Source: RGIG6353 sp045531285
GTDB taxonomy: Bacteria; Bacillota; Clostridia; Oscillospirales; SIG627
Length of the DNA stretch: 7,113 nt
Reading direction: 5' to 3'
NCBI GenBank assembly: GCA_045531285.1
Contig: JAZSDT010000001.1
Span: 1-7,113 of the forward strand
The position numbers were made by a program, and so were the translations under genes. The number at the start of each line of letters is the position of its first letter. The first letter of the stretch is position 1. Positions 1-6,208 of the stretch are shown here, piece after piece. The notes beneath the pieces were generated by a model. That model was not told the origin of the DNA and searched no databases. It was given only the letters and a program-made list of their open reading frames with translations.

Positions 1-1
1 A

Positions 2-826
2 ATGGCTCACACAGCAGGTCTTGCTAACTTCCACAACGCTTTCGCATCTATCTACGAAGGCAGATACCTTGCAGGTATCGCAGCAGGTATGAAGCTCAAC
101 GAAATGATCGCTGAGGGCAAATTCACTGCTGAAGAAGCTCAGATCGGTTACGTTGGTGCACATCCTTACGCAGAGGTTAAGTCAGGTTACACTTCATTCT
201 ATCTCGGCGCAAGATCAGTTTGCCCCACAGCTACTATGGAAGTTCAGTTTACAGGTTCTTGGTACGATGAAGCTCTTGAAAGAGAGACAGCTATCAAGCT
301 TATAAACAACGGTGCTAAGCTTGTCAGCCAGCACGCAGACTCTATGGGTGCTCCCTCCGCTTGTGAAGAAGCAGGTATCCCCAACGTTTCTTACAACGGT
401 ACAACTCAGGCAGCTTGCCCCAACACCTATATCGTTTCTTCCAGAATTGACTGGGCTCCCTACTTCGAGCTTATGATCACTTCTGTTCAGAACGGTACTG
501 AGATCCCCACAGACTGGTGCGGCGGTATCAAGGAAGGTTCTGTTAAGCTTACTGAAATCAACACAGCAGTTGCAGCAGCAGGCACACAGGAAGCAATTGA
601 TGCAGCTAAGGCTCAGTTTGAGGAAGGCACTCTCAAGGTATTCGCTACCGATACATTCACAGTTGGCGGCGTAGCACTTGACGAAGAGACCCTTGCAGAC
701 GTTGATACAGATGACACATGGCAGAAGGAAACTAAGGTAGTAAGCGACGGTTACTATCACGAGTCCGAGAAGCGTTCAGCTCCTTACTTCGATCTTGACA
801 TCGACGGTATCACTCTTCTCAACTAA
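2..826 (+). CDS. BMP-family ABC transporter substrate-binding protein, C-terminal part (5' end outside window)
   Basis: Extracytoplasmic solute-binding subunit of a Med/BmpA-type importer, whose known members bind purine nucleosides and deliver them to the permeases encoded downstream. The visible 274 residues cover roughly the last three quarters of a usual ~350-residue protein. The ATG at 2 is probably internal, because the lipoprotein signal peptide and N-terminal lobe are missing. Family-like stretches are NFHNAFASIYEGRYLAGIAAG (about residues 9-29), VGAHPYAEVKSGYTSFYLGA (51-70), FTGSWYDEALERE (83-95) and the substrate-lobe segment LVSQHADSMGAPSACEEAGI (107-126). Codon choice is strongly biased (GGT, CTT, AAC, TTC), more so than in the ATPase gene, as expected of the most abundant subunit. 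It is followed after 12 nt by a terminator-like hairpin. The family call is firm. Nucleoside specificity is inferred from operon type. Four cysteines (74, 121, 139, 173) are notable for an exported protein. Confidence 0.93.
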   Translation: MAHTAGLANFHNAFASIYEGRYLAGIAAGMKLNEMIAEGKFTAEEAQIGYVGAHPYAEVKSGYTSFYLGARSVCPTATMEVQFTGSWYDEALERETAIKLINNGAKLVSQHADSMGAPSACEEAGIPNVSYNGTTQAACPNTYIVSSRIDWAPYFELMITSVQNGTEIPTDWCGGIKEGSVKLTEINTAVAAAGTQEAIDAAKAQFEEGTLKVFATDTFTVGGVALDEETLADVDTDDTWQKETKVVSDGYYHESEKRSAPYFDLDIDGITLLN

Positions 827-838
827 TTGATGACGTTT

Positions 839-876
839 AAGGGGCGGGCAAAAGCCCGTCCCTTTCCGATTTTTTT
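839..876 (+). terminator. intercistronic terminator/attenuator-like hairpin
   Basis: An 11-bp stem (839-849 with 854-864, containing one G-T wobble at 844/859) closes an AAAA loop. A run of seven T's follows at 870-876, five bases after the stem. It lies between the binding-protein stop and the ATPase ribosome binding site GGAGG (877-881), which follows the T run directly. The likely role is partial termination or 3'-end stabilisation, so that the binding protein is made in excess over the ATPase and permeases. The five-base gap before the T run argues for incomplete termination. Confidence 0.8.
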
Positions 877-888
877 GGAGGTATTTTT

Positions 889-2424
889 GTGAATAATACA
901 TACGCAATAGAATTGAAAAATATATCTAAGCGTTTTGGCACTACCTTGGCTAACAATAACGTCAATCTCAGTGTTAAGCGCGGAGAAATAATGGCTATTC
1001 TTGGCGAAAACGGAAGCGGTAAAACAACGCTTATGAATATGATTTCCGGAATCTATTATCCTGACGAAGGACAGATTTTCGTCAATGGCGAAGAGGTTAC
1101 TATCACGTCGCCCAAAGATGCCTTCAACTACAGTATCGGTATGATACACCAGCATTTTAAACTTGTTGACGTATTCTCGGCAACCGAAAACATAATACTC
1201 GGTATCAGCGACACAAAGAGGTATAAGCTCTCCGATGCTCGCCGCAAGGTACTCGAGATAACAGAAAAATATGGTTTTGATATTTCCCCCGACAAAAAAA
1301 TATACGAAATGTCCGTCTCCGAAAAGCAGACTGTAGAAATTATCAAGGTATTGTACAGAGGTGCAGACATTCTCATTCTCGATGAGCCTACAGCCGTACT
1401 TACTCCTCAGGAAATAGAAAAGCTTTTCGCAGTCCTCAGACGAATGCGAGACGACGGTAAGTCCATTATTATAATCACTCACAAAATGAACGAGGTGCTC
1501 TCTCTTTCCGACAGAGTCGCCGTACTCCGCAAGGGCGAACATATTGCCACTGTCGAAACGGCAAACACTTCGGTTTCGGAGCTTACCGAACTAATGGTTG
1601 GTAAAAAGATTTCACTTAATATCAACCGTACCGATCCTCACGACACTTCCGACCGTTTGGTCGTTTCAAATATTTCATCGGTCAACGCAGACGGCGTTAC
1701 CGTACTTGACAAGGTTTCCTTCACTGCAAGATCGGGTGAGATACTCGGTGTTGCGGGAATCGCCGGAAGCGGACAAAAGGAGCTTCTCGAAGCAATTGCA
1801 GGACTTCAGCCCCTTACCTCCGGTGAGATTATGTATAATTCTCCTGAAGGCGAATCCTTCAACCTTCGACGCCGCACCCCCGAGCAGATTAGAGAGCTTG
1901 GTGTCCGTCTTTCTTTTGTTCCCGAGGACAGACTCGGTATGGGACTTGTAGGAAGCATGGACATTGTAGATAATATGATGCTCAGAAGCTACAAAAAAGG
2001 TAATTCCATATTCCTCAACCGTTCAAAGCCAAAGATACTGGCAGAAGAAATAGTTCACGACCTCGAGGTTGCAACCCCCGACGTGAAAACTCCCGTCCGT
2101 AAGCTTTCCGGCGGTAACGTACAAAAGGTGCTTGTAGGACGTGAAATTGCTTCTCACCCCAAGGTGCTTATGGCGGCATACCCTGTAAGAGGACTTGACA
2201 TAAACTCTTCTTACGTAATTTATAACCTTCTCAATGAGCAGAAGGAAAGGGGAGTAGCCGTAATATTCGTAGGCGAGGACCTGGACGTGCTTCTCGACCT
2301 TTGCGACAGAATCATTGTTATCGCTTCCGGTAAAATTACAGGTGTTGTAGATGCCAGAAACGTAACAAAGGAAGAAGTAGGACTTCTTATGACTAAGAAT
2401 AAGGGGGTAAGTGAAAATGAATAA
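889..2424 (+). CDS. ABC transporter ATP-binding protein, two fused nucleotide-binding domains (nucleoside/BMP-type importer)
   Basis: Cytoplasmic motor of the importer, 511 residues, the normal size for the NupA/YufO-like double-domain class. Domain 1 has Walker A GENGSGKT (39-46), Q-loop Q88, signature-position MSVSEKQ (141-147), Walker B ILILDEPTAVLTPQE (161-175) and switch H198. Domain 2 has a degenerate Walker A GIAGSGQK (290-297), an intact signature LSGGN (406-410), and AAYPVRGLD (429-437) where LDEPT would be, so the Walker B Asp and catalytic Glu are missing. Its switch His is replaced by Glu (E463). Loss of hydrolysis in domain 2 is usual for this family, but Tyr at the Glu position (I recall Gln) and MSVSEKQ look more diverged. 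The start is GTG at 889, placed by GGAGG at 877-881 with 7-nt spacing; no better ATG is nearby. The 3' end overlaps the next gene by 8 nt, indicating translational coupling. Confidence 0.95.
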   Translation: MNNTYAIELKNISKRFGTTLANNNVNLSVKRGEIMAILGENGSGKTTLMNMISGIYYPDEGQIFVNGEEVTITSPKDAFNYSIGMIHQHFKLVDVFSATENIILGISDTKRYKLSDARRKVLEITEKYGFDISPDKKIYEMSVSEKQTVEIIKVLYRGADILILDEPTAVLTPQEIEKLFAVLRRMRDDGKSIIIITHKMNEVLSLSDRVAVLRKGEHIATVETANTSVSELTELMVGKKISLNINRTDPHDTSDRLVVSNISSVNADGVTVLDKVSFTARSGEILGVAGIAGSGQKELLEAIAGLQPLTSGEIMYNSPEGESFNLRRRTPEQIRELGVRLSFVPEDRLGMGLVGSMDIVDNMMLRSYKKGNSIFLNRSKPKILAEEIVHDLEVATPDVKTPVRKLSGGNVQKVLVGREIASHPKVLMAAYPVRGLDINSSYVIYNLLNEQKERGVAVIFVGEDLDVLLDLCDRIIVIASGKITGVVDARNVTKEEVGLLMTKNKGVSENE

Positions 2425-3520
2425 TGTAAAAACAGTTAAAAAACACGAGCCTCTTTTCCACATTGTAAAGAGAAACGCACTTCCTTGGTGGAAGGCTTGG
2501 ATAATTCGTGCTATCGCAATTCTTGCGGCAGTCGTTGTCTGCTCGGTCGTGACTATTCTTCTCACAAAGCAGAATCCCGTAATGGTGTGGGTGGCAATGT
2601 TCAAGGGTGCTTTCGGCACAGACCGAATCATATGGCGTCTGTTTCGTGATGTGGCTCTCTTGCTTTGCGTTGCACTTGCCGTAACTCCCGCATTTAAAAT
2701 GCGCTTTTGGAATTGCGGTGCGGAAGGTCAGGTCCTTATGGGCTGCCTTGCAACCTTTGCCACAGTCCGCTTTCTCGGAGGCATGGTTCCCGAAGTCGTT
2801 TTGCTTCTTATCTCTCTGGCTGCTGCTCTTATTGTGGGTGCCGTATGGGGACTCATTCCTGCAGTTTTCTTTGCTTTCTTTAAAACAAACGAAACCCTGT
2901 TCACACTGATGATGAACTACGTTGCTAAGGGCCTTATCACACTCTCAATCATTGCATTGCAGTGGGAAAATACCTTCGGTTCACAGATAGTTTCACCGCT
3001 GAAAATGGGCAGACTCCCCAAAGTCTACAACGATCATCTTGTGATCATACTTGTAGTTGCCGCCCTTACAGCCGTTATGTACGTGTACCTCAATTATACA
3101 AAGCAGGGCTACGAAATATCTGTAGTAGGTGAGAGTGAAAATACTGCTAACTACATAGGAATCAATGTTAAAAAGGTAGTTATCCGTACAATGCTTATTT
3201 CGGGTGCCATTTGCGGTCTTGCAGGCTTCCTGCTCGTAAGTGGAAAGGACGGTACTGTTTCTCCCGATACTGCCGACGGCAGAGGCTTTACCGCTATTAT
3301 GGTATCTTGGCTTGCAAAGTTCAACCCCGTTTATATGATTATCACGTCTCTTCTTTTGGTGTTCTTTGAGTTCGGCTCAAAGGAAATAACTCAAACCTTC
3401 CGTCTTAACGACGACTTTTCAGAGATACTCACAGGTATTGTAATATTCTTTATCATTGGAAGCGAATTCTTTATTAATTATCAACTGAAAACACGCAAGC
3501 ATTCAAAGGAGGTAAAGTAA
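2417..3520 (+). CDS. ABC transporter permease, first membrane subunit (BPD_transp_2 type)
   Basis: Membrane channel subunit of the importer, 367 residues from the ATG at 2417. I prefer this ATG to the GTG at 2411 because AGGGGG (2402-2407) is 9 nt from it and only 3 nt from the GTG. The protein has a cytoplasmic basic N-terminus (to about residue 27), then hydrophobic segments near 28-50, 74-93, 104-120, 124-156, 166-182, 208-226, 257-275, 305-318 and 338-354. The family signature FWNCGAEGQVLMG (97-109) matches the usual 'NIGAEGQ' element. VVGESENTANYIGINVKK (236-253) matches the conserved cytoplasmic loop thought to contact the ATPase, and SGAICGLAG (262-270) follows it. It overlaps the ATPase gene by 8 nt and abuts the second permease gene, so the two permeases are likely made together and form a heterodimer. 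Confidence 0.93.
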   Translation: MNNVKTVKKHEPLFHIVKRNALPWWKAWIIRAIAILAAVVVCSVVTILLTKQNPVMVWVAMFKGAFGTDRIIWRLFRDVALLLCVALAVTPAFKMRFWNCGAEGQVLMGCLATFATVRFLGGMVPEVVLLLISLAAALIVGAVWGLIPAVFFAFFKTNETLFTLMMNYVAKGLITLSIIALQWENTFGSQIVSPLKMGRLPKVYNDHLVIILVVAALTAVMYVYLNYTKQGYEISVVGESENTANYIGINVKKVVIRTMLISGAICGLAGFLLVSGKDGTVSPDTADGRGFTAIMVSWLAKFNPVYMIITSLLLVFFEFGSKEITQTFRLNDDFSEILTGIVIFFIIGSEFFINYQLKTRKHSKEVK

Positions 3521-4498
3521 ATGTCTGTATTTATTCAAGGCGCTATACGTCAGGCAATGCCCCTTCTTTTCGGTGCGACCGGAGAAATACTTACCGAGAA
3601 ATCTGGTAACCTTAACCTTGGTATTCCGGGAATAATGTACGTTGGTGCTATCAGCGGCGTTATCGGTGCCACTCTTTATGAGCATACAGTTGGAGCTGCT
3701 GCAATCGTTCCCGCGTTAGCTATCGGTATCACAGTTATTGCATCGGTTCTTGGTTCGTTGCTCATGGGACTTATCTACTCCTTCCTTGTAATTACACTTC
3801 GTGCCAATCAGAACGTTACAGGTCTTGCCCTCACTACCTTCGGTGTTGGTATAGGCAACTTTTTCGGCGGCTCTCTTACAAAGATTATCGGCTCAGAAAC
3901 TGCCAATATTTCTTTGGGCAACATTTGTAAATACTTCAAGATGACTCTTCCTTTTGCCGATGACCTTGGTTGGTTCGGTGAATGGTTCCTTTCGTACGGA
4001 TTTTTGACCTATACCGGTGTTATTATCGCCGTTGTTGCAGGACACGTTCTCAACCGCACGAGAGTTGGCTTGCATCTCAGAGCAGTTGGCGAAAATCCGG
4101 CTACGGCAGATGCTACGGGTATCAACGTAACAAAGTACAAATATATGGCTACCTGCATCGGCAGTGTCATAGCAGGTCTTGGCGGCCTTTACTATGTGTT
4201 TGAGTATACAGGTAACTGGTCAAACAACGGCTTTGGCGACAGAGGATGGCTCGCTATTGCTTTGGTTATTTTTGCATTGTGGAAGCCCGGTATCGGTATA
4301 ATCGGCTCAATCCTTTTCGGTGCTTTGTATATGCTGGGAATAACCACTTCCGGTATCAGCCGTGAAATAAAAGAAATATATGAGCTTCTTCCTTACCTGG
4401 CAACTATCCTTATTCTTATTATTACGTCAATCCGCAATAAAAAGGAAAATCATCCCCCGGCGTCCCTTGGACTTTCTTATTTCAGAGAAGAAAGATAA
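3521..4498 (+). CDS. ABC transporter permease, second membrane subunit (BPD_transp_2 type)
   Basis: Partner permease of the importer, 325 residues and shorter than the first, as is usual for this pair. The ATG at 3521 directly follows the TAA of the upstream gene and has a near-perfect ribosome binding site AAAGGAGGT (3506-3513) inside that gene's last codons. The N-terminal conserved element ILTEKSGNLNLGIPGIMYVG (23-42) corresponds to the family's 'E-sG-NiGieG' motif. The ATPase-contact loop is RAVGENPATADATGINVTKY (187-206), followed by the glycine-rich segment IAGLGGLYYV (217-226). Hydrophobic segments fall near 36-52, 60-92, 100-118, 155-177, 208-226, 242-276 and 286-303. It is the last gene of the operon. 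A terminator starts 38 nt downstream. The family is certain and the substrate is inferred from the set. Confidence 0.93.
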   Translation: MSVFIQGAIRQAMPLLFGATGEILTEKSGNLNLGIPGIMYVGAISGVIGATLYEHTVGAAAIVPALAIGITVIASVLGSLLMGLIYSFLVITLRANQNVTGLALTTFGVGIGNFFGGSLTKIIGSETANISLGNICKYFKMTLPFADDLGWFGEWFLSYGFLTYTGVIIAVVAGHVLNRTRVGLHLRAVGENPATADATGINVTKYKYMATCIGSVIAGLGGLYYVFEYTGNWSNNGFGDRGWLAIALVIFALWKPGIGIIGSILFGALYMLGITTSGISREIKEIYELLPYLATILILIITSIRNKKENHPPASLGLSYFREER

Positions 4499-4536
4499 AA
4501 CCTTGGCAAGTGTCGCCTATCTTAATACGCTTATAC

Positions 4537-4569
4537 AAAAATCGTACAGCTTCGGCTGTACGATTTTTT
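4537..4569 (+). terminator. strong intrinsic terminator of the transporter operon
   Basis: A perfect inverted repeat pairs AAAAATCGTACAGC (4537-4550) with 4555-4568, giving 14 bp counting the A/T flank. The loop is TTCG closed by C-G, the very stable cUUCGg tetraloop. The T run 4564-4569 follows, with a second T run at 4571-4576. Because the stem is flanked by A's on the left and T's on the right, it could also act in the reverse direction. It marks the end of the core operon; everything to its right has a different character. Confidence 0.92.
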
Positions 4570-4575
4570 GTTTTT

Positions 4576-4592
4576 TGAGGTTCGAGTCCTAA
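4576..4592 (+). other. tRNA T-arm-like sequence, possible attachment-site scar
   Basis: GAGGTTCGAGTCCT (4577-4590) matches the universal tRNA T-arm: GG, then TTCGAGT, then CC. With flanking bases, four of five stem pairs form (53-61, 52-62, 51-63 and 49-65 in tRNA numbering). No anticodon arm, D arm or CCA end is present, so this is not a tRNA gene. Elements often integrate into tRNA 3' ends and leave such a piece, and this one lies where the operon stops and mobile-element material starts. The same bases could simply belong to the decayed coding sequence (reading GSSP), so an att remnant is only a possibility. Confidence 0.25.
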
Positions 4593-4690
4593 ATCTACAA
4601 TAACAGAATATGCAAAGAGCAAGGGTGTTTATGACAGCAGACTCGAAACAATAAAGAAGCTCTACGAGGGCAAGAATGCCCGACGTAGAG
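4579..4690 (+). pseudogene. upstream fragment of the polyvalent phage/ICE protein gene, separated by a frameshift
   Basis: From 4600 the frame ATA-ACA-GAA reads ITEYAKSKGVYDSRLETI then KKLYEGKN, a helical, protein-like stretch. Past about 4677 it turns into arginine-rich nonsense (ARRRGRADS). In the +1 frame the sense continues as PDVEAELTADLVGDFIFTDE. Joining ...KKLYEGK to PDVEAEL needs one base removed from AATG at 4675-4678. From memory, Clostridia polyvalent proteins have a segment of this kind (an EYA-xx-GVYD helix before 'AEL-ADLVGDF'), which supports one original frame. The fragment has no start codon or promoter, so the gene's 5' part has been lost at the junction with the transporter operon. 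Where the real homology begins between 4579 and 4600 cannot be told by eye. Confidence 0.6.
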
Positions 4691-5701
4691 GCAGAGCTGA
4701 CAGCCGACCTTGTAGGAGACTTCATCTTCACGGACGAGGCATTCATCAACCGCCTTACCTCAAACCGAACTCTGTTTGATAAGATTTTCGGTGAAATAAA
4801 ATACATCGCAAGAATTGCAACTGCAGAATCTAAAGAGGCAAGACAGTTGGAAAAGGCGAAGGTGCTGTTTGAAAAGGCGTATAGACAAGCAGACGGTGTA
4901 ATAAAGACGAAGTCGGCTAAACTTTCTATAGGTACAATTATAGGAGATAGCGGAAAGGATTACGGAATCGGTGTAAATCTTGATAGCTCACTTTTGACAA
5001 ACTTAAACGAAAACGAAATAATCGAAATGGTCAAGGAGTATGTCAAAGAACTTGGAGGGTCTGCTTTTACAGCACATGATGAAAAAGGAAATGTTGTAGA
5101 CATTAGCATAGCGGAACACAGTCAAAAGTTTAAAAACAAAAATGGCAATAAAGTACGTGTTAATAGGGACTTAACAAGCTATTTGAATAATAAGACTAAG
5201 CAAGAGGCTATCGTTTTTGTTGATGAACTTATTACAAATGCAAACTACGACTCATCTAAATCCCCTAATTATTCTCACGATTGGCTTGACAATTACGGAA
5301 AGAATGATTGGGAATATTGGAAGGTGTATTTACAAGAAAAGAATAAAACCGTTTGGGAAGCAACCTTGAATGTTGCTAATACCGCAAACGGTGATAAAAT
5401 TCTGTATGATATCGATCCAATAAAAAAAGTGGAGGAGGGCATCAAATCACCCTCAACTACCACCGTTAATAGTATACCCGAAACTTCGCAAAAAGTCAAT
5501 ACCCAAATGTCACTTTCGTCCAACATATCACCATTGCAATCACAATATGCCAAAGCTGACTCCGATACAGAAATAGCACCAAGAGACAAAAACATTACCG
5601 ATTATTCAACAGGATATGCCTATGGCGAAACATACTTTACTATGTCCTATAATCAAGACGGAAAAGTTGTAGGCACATATGAGTATGGAGAAATTTGCTA
5701 A
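4676..5701 (+). CDS. C-terminal remnant of a large polyvalent phage/ICE protein (LPD/PBECR-like nuclease region), frameshifted and truncated
   Basis: Frame of 341 residues, not a full gene. Residues 5-72 (AEL-ADLVGDFIFTDEAFINRL then GEIKYIARIATAESKEARQLE) resemble the helical region near the end of very large multi-domain proteins in Clostridia phages and conjugative elements. Residues about 110-258 look like one folded domain: ELGGSAFTAHDEKGNVVDIS (125-144), KTKQEAIVFVDELI (173-186), HDWLDNYGKNDWEYWKVYLQ (201-220) and ATLNVANTANGDKILYDIDP (229-248). I recall this type as a polyvalent-protein-associated or phage Barnase/EndoU/RelE-like nuclease domain, but cannot say which family. Residues 259-305 are a Ser/Thr/Gln-rich linker. 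Residues 306-341 begin a beta-rich unit (DGKVVGTYEYGE), perhaps a cut-off acetyltransferase. The ATG at 4676 has GAGGG (4666-4670) 5 nt upstream, so translation could restart there, but sense continues upstream in another frame. It was probably acquired by transfer and is decaying. Confidence 0.65.
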   Translation: MPDVEAELTADLVGDFIFTDEAFINRLTSNRTLFDKIFGEIKYIARIATAESKEARQLEKAKVLFEKAYRQADGVIKTKSAKLSIGTIIGDSGKDYGIGVNLDSSLLTNLNENEIIEMVKEYVKELGGSAFTAHDEKGNVVDISIAEHSQKFKNKNGNKVRVNRDLTSYLNNKTKQEAIVFVDELITNANYDSSKSPNYSHDWLDNYGKNDWEYWKVYLQEKNKTVWEATLNVANTANGDKILYDIDPIKKVEEGIKSPSTTTVNSIPETSQKVNTQMSLSSNISPLQSQYAKADSDTEIAPRDKNITDYSTGYAYGETYFTMSYNQDGKVVGTYEYGEIC

Positions 5702-6143
5702 TAGCAAAAGCGACGTGTGGAGAAATGTTGATTATAGTGATAATGAAACAAAACTAAACATAATGCGCGAAACTCATAGCCGTATGGTAAAAGAAGGAAA
5801 TGTAGTTGTTGTTTCTGATGGAGTAAGAGCAAGTGTAGCAGAGTCTTTTCCTAATTTGCGTGAAGTAAAAAAGAAAAGGGGAATAAAAAAGGATGCAACC
5901 TTGGACGGTGATGGACGCGGTACAAATGCCCGTATTTCCAACGATGTCTCATCAGATGCATCTTCAGGAAAGTCCTTGGACGGTGTAAGATACGATGATG
6001 AAAATCGCGAGTCTTACGATGTCTCATTGAACACTCCTAAAGGTAGTATAGCACCGATAGTCAAAACCGTCAATAGTAAACCTTTCAGAAAAAGTTATTG
6101 TAACACTATAGCAGCTACCGGGTTTTATCCTACCTACTGTTGA
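5679..6143 (+). CDS. small fragment ORF continuing the polyvalent-protein remnant; function unknown
   Basis: 154-residue frame that overlaps the preceding remnant by 23 nt in the +1 frame. Residues of the type IMRETHSRMVKEGNVV followed by VAESFPNLREVKKK resemble, from memory, a segment of Clostridia phage/ICE polyvalent proteins lying before a nuclease-like domain. It is therefore more likely a displaced or frameshifted piece of the same kind of protein than an independent gene. From about residue 75 the sequence is low complexity and hydrophilic and includes two diverged copies of a 25-residue unit starting LDG and containing DVS. The last ~30 residues (FRKSYCNTIAATGFYPTYC) look non-coding. 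ATG codons at 5679 and 5685 have no convincing ribosome binding site. Its stop (6141-6143) overlaps the -35 box of the next gene. I would treat it as a probable pseudogene fragment. Confidence 0.4.
   Translation: MSMEKFANSKSDVWRNVDYSDNETKLNIMRETHSRMVKEGNVVVVSDGVRASVAESFPNLREVKKKRGIKKDATLDGDGRGTNARISNDVSSDASSGKSLDGVRYDDENRESYDVSLNTPKGSIAPIVKTVNSKPFRKSYCNTIAATGFYPTYC
5899..6048 (+). repeat. two-copy degenerate tandem repeat, 75-bp period
   Basis: CCTTGGACGGTG occurs at 5899-5910 and 5974-5985, and ACGATGTCTCAT at 5941-5952 and 6016-6027. Both pairs are exactly 75 bp apart, so 5899-5973 and 5974-6048 are two copies of one unit. The bases between the shared blocks have diverged heavily, about 10 of 30 matching between the two 12-mers. 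The unit is 25 codons and in frame, with LDG and DVS kept at the same positions. Confidence 0.7.
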
Positions 6144-6168
6144 TTTCTGTGATTATTTGTGATACAAT
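6140..6168 (+). promoter_or_regulatory. predicted extended -10 promoter for the small membrane protein gene
   Basis: TTGATT (6140-6145) is followed after exactly 17 bp by TACAAT (6163-6168), preceded by TGA (6160-6162), which makes an extended -10 of the TGn type. It lies 40 bp before the ATG at 6209, leaving a short leader with the ribosome binding site AGGTGA (6197-6202). This gives the small gene its own housekeeping-type transcription start, independent of the remnant upstream. Confidence 0.6.
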
Positions 6169-6208
6169 TCTATTTAGAAACTTGAATTTGACAAATAGGT
6201 GATTTGAT

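Noticed and set aside
215..760. 181-residue minus-strand frame
   Set aside because: It is antisense to the conserved binding-protein gene and very Cys-rich, typical of a codon-bias shadow.
823..1542. 239-residue minus-strand frame
   Set aside because: It lies opposite the ATPase gene, is Cys/Tyr/Phe-rich with no family motif, and its plus-strand counterpart carries clear Walker motifs.
2023..2631. 202-residue minus-strand frame across the ATPase-permease junction
   Set aside because: It spans the boundary of two well-supported plus-strand genes and shows no domain or ribosome binding site.
5690..5705. Programmed +1 frameshift joining the two polyvalent fragments
   Set aside because: The stop context ATT TGC TAA is not a known +1 slippery site, no stimulatory Shine-Dalgarno or structure is visible, and another frameshift upstream already indicates decay.
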